Positions 5,989 through 7,872 of a stretch of 7,872 nucleotides of DNA are shown here, one piece after another. Made by a program: the position numbers and the translations under genes. The DNA is from Deltaproteobacteria bacterium (lineage in GTDB: Bacteria > Desulfobacterota > Desulfobacteria > Desulfobacterales > JAUVVS01): assembly GCA_030604545.1 (NCBI GenBank), contig JAUVVS010000080.1, forward strand, positions 1 to 7,872, written 5' to 3'. The notes beneath the pieces were generated by a model. That model was not told the origin of the DNA, searched no databases, and saw nothing but the letters and a program-made list of their open reading frames with translations. Each line of letters opens with the position of its first letter. The stretch's first letter is position 1.

Positions 5989-7755
5989 TCAACGTGCAGC
6001 GCGTAGTTTTTCAGTCTCTTTGAGATCAACTTTTAAGGTATCCGGGTCAAGGGCTACCCCGTAAGCTTTCCGAGCTTTATCTATGCTCACATATCCGTAA
6101 ATTACATCCCTTGCAACATCTTCCGGGTCTCTCTCAAAGGGGTTTCCATATCCTCCACCTCCCGCACTATAAAAAGAAACTGTATCCCCCGCTTCACAAA
6201 AAGTCAGACCACTTGGGTCACCAGGTTCATCATTATGAAGAAATTGTGCCTTTGCCCCTTTACTCCCTCCAAATATCCCTTGTGGCGCATATCGGAAACG
6301 CCCCGCCTGAATTGCTATGGTCGTAGGTGGAAGGGGGGCATATTCGTCGTCCGGAACCCGTATTACCATCCGTCTGCCGAGACCGCCACGCATCTTGCCG
6401 GGCCCACCGGAATCACAAACAAGTTCACGAGCCTCCACGATAAGAGGTGTGTCACTTTCAAGAATTTCCACTGGTGTGTTTGCACCATTGGCCGGAAAGA
6501 TGGCGCAATGATGGCCATCCATTCTGCTGCCGGCTCCCATTCCTCCTCCTCGGATTATCATGGTGTGCCACGTTTTCCCGCTATGCCTTCTCCCATAAAA
6601 TATATTGGTCTGTGCGGGTGTTCCGCCGCTTTCGGAAATAATCCTGTCGGGCATCGCCCCTGAAAGGGCTTTAAAGACCATCTCGGTCATAAAATGTCCG
6701 ACTTGCATACGGGCGGCAACGGCGGACGGAAAATTACAATTAACAACCGATCCTATTGGAGCCGTCATTCTTATCGGACGGATGGCGCCTTCATTAATAG
6801 GGATGACAGGATCAAAGGCGCTCTTGATTGCCATAAATACATAGGCATAGGTGAAGTTATATACTACGTTTACTCCCCAGTTCACCTGAGGAGATGTACC
6901 GGTAAAATCTACAAGGATATCGTTTTTTTGTACTTTTACCGACAGGCGAATGGTAATGTCTTCTCTTTCACCCGCCCCCTCAATAACCCCTTCATAAGGA
7001 TACACGCCTTCCGGGATCTTGGCGATGGCCAACCTCATGCTCTTTTCAGTTAGGCTTATTATCTCATCGGCCATATCATCAAGTGTATCCAGCCCTTCAT
7101 CTTCCATCATCTCAACGATTTTCTCTGAACATACGTGGTTCGCGGCAACCTGTGAACGGATATCGCCGATCACCTCTTTCGGTGTTCTGACGTTCCATCG
7201 TATCATATTAAGAACAGCTTCGTTGGGAACACCCGCATCGTGAAACTTCAGAAGCGGAACAAAAAGCCCCTCTTCGTAAACTTCACGATTGTCCGATGAG
7301 ATCCTCCCTCCGATATCCGAGTGGTGGAAAACGCAGGCTGTAAAAGCAACCGGTCTGTCCTTATAAAATATGGGACTTAAAACACAAACATCATTCAAAT
7401 GGCCTGCCAGAAGCCAGGGATCGTTCACAATAAAGACATCCCCTTTCCGGTACTGATCCAGAGGAATAGATCGTATAATCTTCTTAACGCCAAGGGCCAT
7501 AGCTCCGGCCTGACCCGGTGTACAGAAGGTCCCCTGAACCAGCTCTTGTCCCCGGCTGTCTGTAAACATGCAAGTATAGTCATGCGCATCGCGAAGGAGG
7601 CTTGAAAATGCGGTGCGGGCGACGGAAGCATCGGCCTCATCAACAATGGAAATCAGCCTCTGCCAAAGGATTTCCAGCGTAATGGGATCAAACTTCGATT
7701 TTGGATTTTGTATTTTGGATGTTGGATGTTTTTCCATTCGACTATTATTTCCCAT
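5989..7755 (-). CDS. HyuB-family hydantoinase B/oxoprolinase subunit
   Basis: This 588-residue protein is the B-type subunit of the family that includes N-methylhydantoinase, 5-oxoprolinase and acetophenone/acetone carboxylases. These enzymes use ATP to cleave lactam-type amides or carboxylate ketones together with a HyuA-type subunit. Family marks are FDPITLEILWQRL (22-34), NDPWLLAGHLND (111-122), HHSDIGG (144-150), DFTGTSPQVNWG (283-294), MRGGLGRR (455-462) and the glycine-rich SAGGGGYGNPFERDP (530-544). Length is near that of stand-alone HyuB proteins. No HyuA is in the window; it is probably encoded just upstream, above 7872. The start is ATG 7755 or ATG 7737; neither has a strong ribosome site. 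Residues 9-20 are translated from a heptamer repeat and precede the conserved core. The neighbours favour lactam opening of a hydroxylated N-heterocycle over ketone carboxylation, but this is inference. Confidence 0.93.
   Translation of the reverse strand: MGNNSRMEKHPTSKIQNPKSKFDPITLEILWQRLISIVDEADASVARTAFSSLLRDAHDYTCMFTDSRGQELVQGTFCTPGQAGAMALGVKKIIRSIPLDQYRKGDVFIVNDPWLLAGHLNDVCVLSPIFYKDRPVAFTACVFHHSDIGGRISSDNREVYEEGLFVPLLKFHDAGVPNEAVLNMIRWNVRTPKEVIGDIRSQVAANHVCSEKIVEMMEDEGLDTLDDMADEIISLTEKSMRLAIAKIPEGVYPYEGVIEGAGEREDITIRLSVKVQKNDILVDFTGTSPQVNWGVNVVYNFTYAYVFMAIKSAFDPVIPINEGAIRPIRMTAPIGSVVNCNFPSAVAARMQVGHFMTEMVFKALSGAMPDRIISESGGTPAQTNIFYGRRHSGKTWHTMIIRGGGMGAGSRMDGHHCAIFPANGANTPVEILESDTPLIVEARELVCDSGGPGKMRGGLGRRMVIRVPDDEYAPLPPTTIAIQAGRFRYAPQGIFGGSKGAKAQFLHNDEPGDPSGLTFCEAGDTVSFYSAGGGGYGNPFERDPEDVARDVIYGYVSIDKARKAYGVALDPDTLKVDLKETEKLRAAR
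7697..7731. repeat. Five tandem heptamers inside the HyuB reading frame
   Basis: GATTTTG, GATTTTG, TATTTTG, GATGTTG and GATGTTT run in tandem for 35 bases. On the coding strand they encode roughly residues 9-20 of the HyuB protein (KHPTSKIQNPKS). There is no ATG, GTG or TTG between the array and the conserved FDPITLE core, so translation must pass through it. The unit resembles the GATTTTA heptamers in the arms of the element at 4473-4640. Confidence 0.7.
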
Positions 7756-7813
7756 GAGTTATTTCTTATCAATCTACATACATCAAATTTGTTATGACAC
7801 TCTAAAACACCTT

Positions 7814-7837
7814 TTAATCTTAATCATAATCTTAATC
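7814..7837. repeat. Two tandem 12-mers upstream of the HyuB gene
   Basis: TTAATCTTAATC is followed directly by ATAATCTTAATC, one or two bases different, in the 117-base leader before the HyuB gene. The rest of 7756-7872 is AT-rich with no convincing promoter hexamers and no recognisable end of an upstream gene, although one minus-strand frame stays open from the window edge to a TAA near 7790. Confidence 0.5.
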
Positions 7838-7872
7838 ACAACCATACTTTGATTGAGATTCGCAAATTCGGT

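Noticed and set aside
6235..6663. 142-codon plus-strand frame opposite the HyuB gene
   Set aside because: It is fully antisense to a well-supported gene, with no family features and no ribosome site; it is a shadow of the coding strand.
7697..7837. Short tandem repeats as a CRISPR array
   Set aside because: Units are 7 to 12 bases and lie directly next to each other without unique spacers.
7756..7872. C-terminal end of a HyuA gene in the upstream edge
   Set aside because: One frame is open to a TAA near 7790, but it runs through low-complexity repeats and shows no HyuA-like residues.

Overview
The window holds five genes, all on the minus strand and read from high to low coordinates. In transcription order they are a HyuB-family (hydantoinase B/oxoprolinase) subunit at 5989-7755, a PaaK-type arylacetate-CoA ligase at 4653-5942, and the three subunits of a xanthine dehydrogenase-family molybdenum hydroxylase. 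Those subunits are FAD (3472-4350), [2Fe-2S] (2793-3305) and molybdopterin (260-2584). The plus strand carries no convincing gene. Base composition is moderate, with AT-rich gaps. The gene content, an oxygen-independent hydroxylase beside an aryl-CoA ligase and an ATP-dependent amidohydrolase-like protein, suggests an anaerobic aromatic degrader such as a sulfate-reducing or syntrophic Desulfobacterota. That assignment is inference from gene content, not from a marker gene.

The set reads as a catabolic module. The Mo enzyme would hydroxylate a ring carbon with water. A HyuA/HyuB enzyme would open the resulting lactam using ATP; HyuA is not in the window and is expected just above 7872. The ligase would make an aryl-CoA. 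The same three protein families occur in the anaerobic indole-3-acetate (auxin) pathway of Aromatoleum, so an N-heteroaromatic acid such as indoleacetate is the leading substrate hypothesis. It is not proven from sequence.

The second theme is repeats: every intergenic gap except the 46-base one between the HyuB gene and the ligase gene carries one. A 142-bp MITE-like element (3341-3482) has perfect 15-bp terminal inverted repeats and a 5-bp target duplication. It sits in the last codons of the FAD-subunit gene and now supplies its stop codon. A second, inverted copy about 89% identical lies at 1-130, running off the window edge just beyond the molybdopterin gene. A different palindromic element built on GATTTTA-like heptamers lies at 4473-4640. 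Inverted arrays of octamers flank an AT-rich spacer at 2621-2784. A heptamer array (7697-7731) is translated as the N-terminal extension of the HyuB protein, and short tandem repeats lie at 4362-4385 and 7814-7837.

In 131-259 (AT-rich, downstream of the last gene) and in 7756-7872, apart from the short repeat, I see no gene, no RNA gene and no convincing promoter or terminator.
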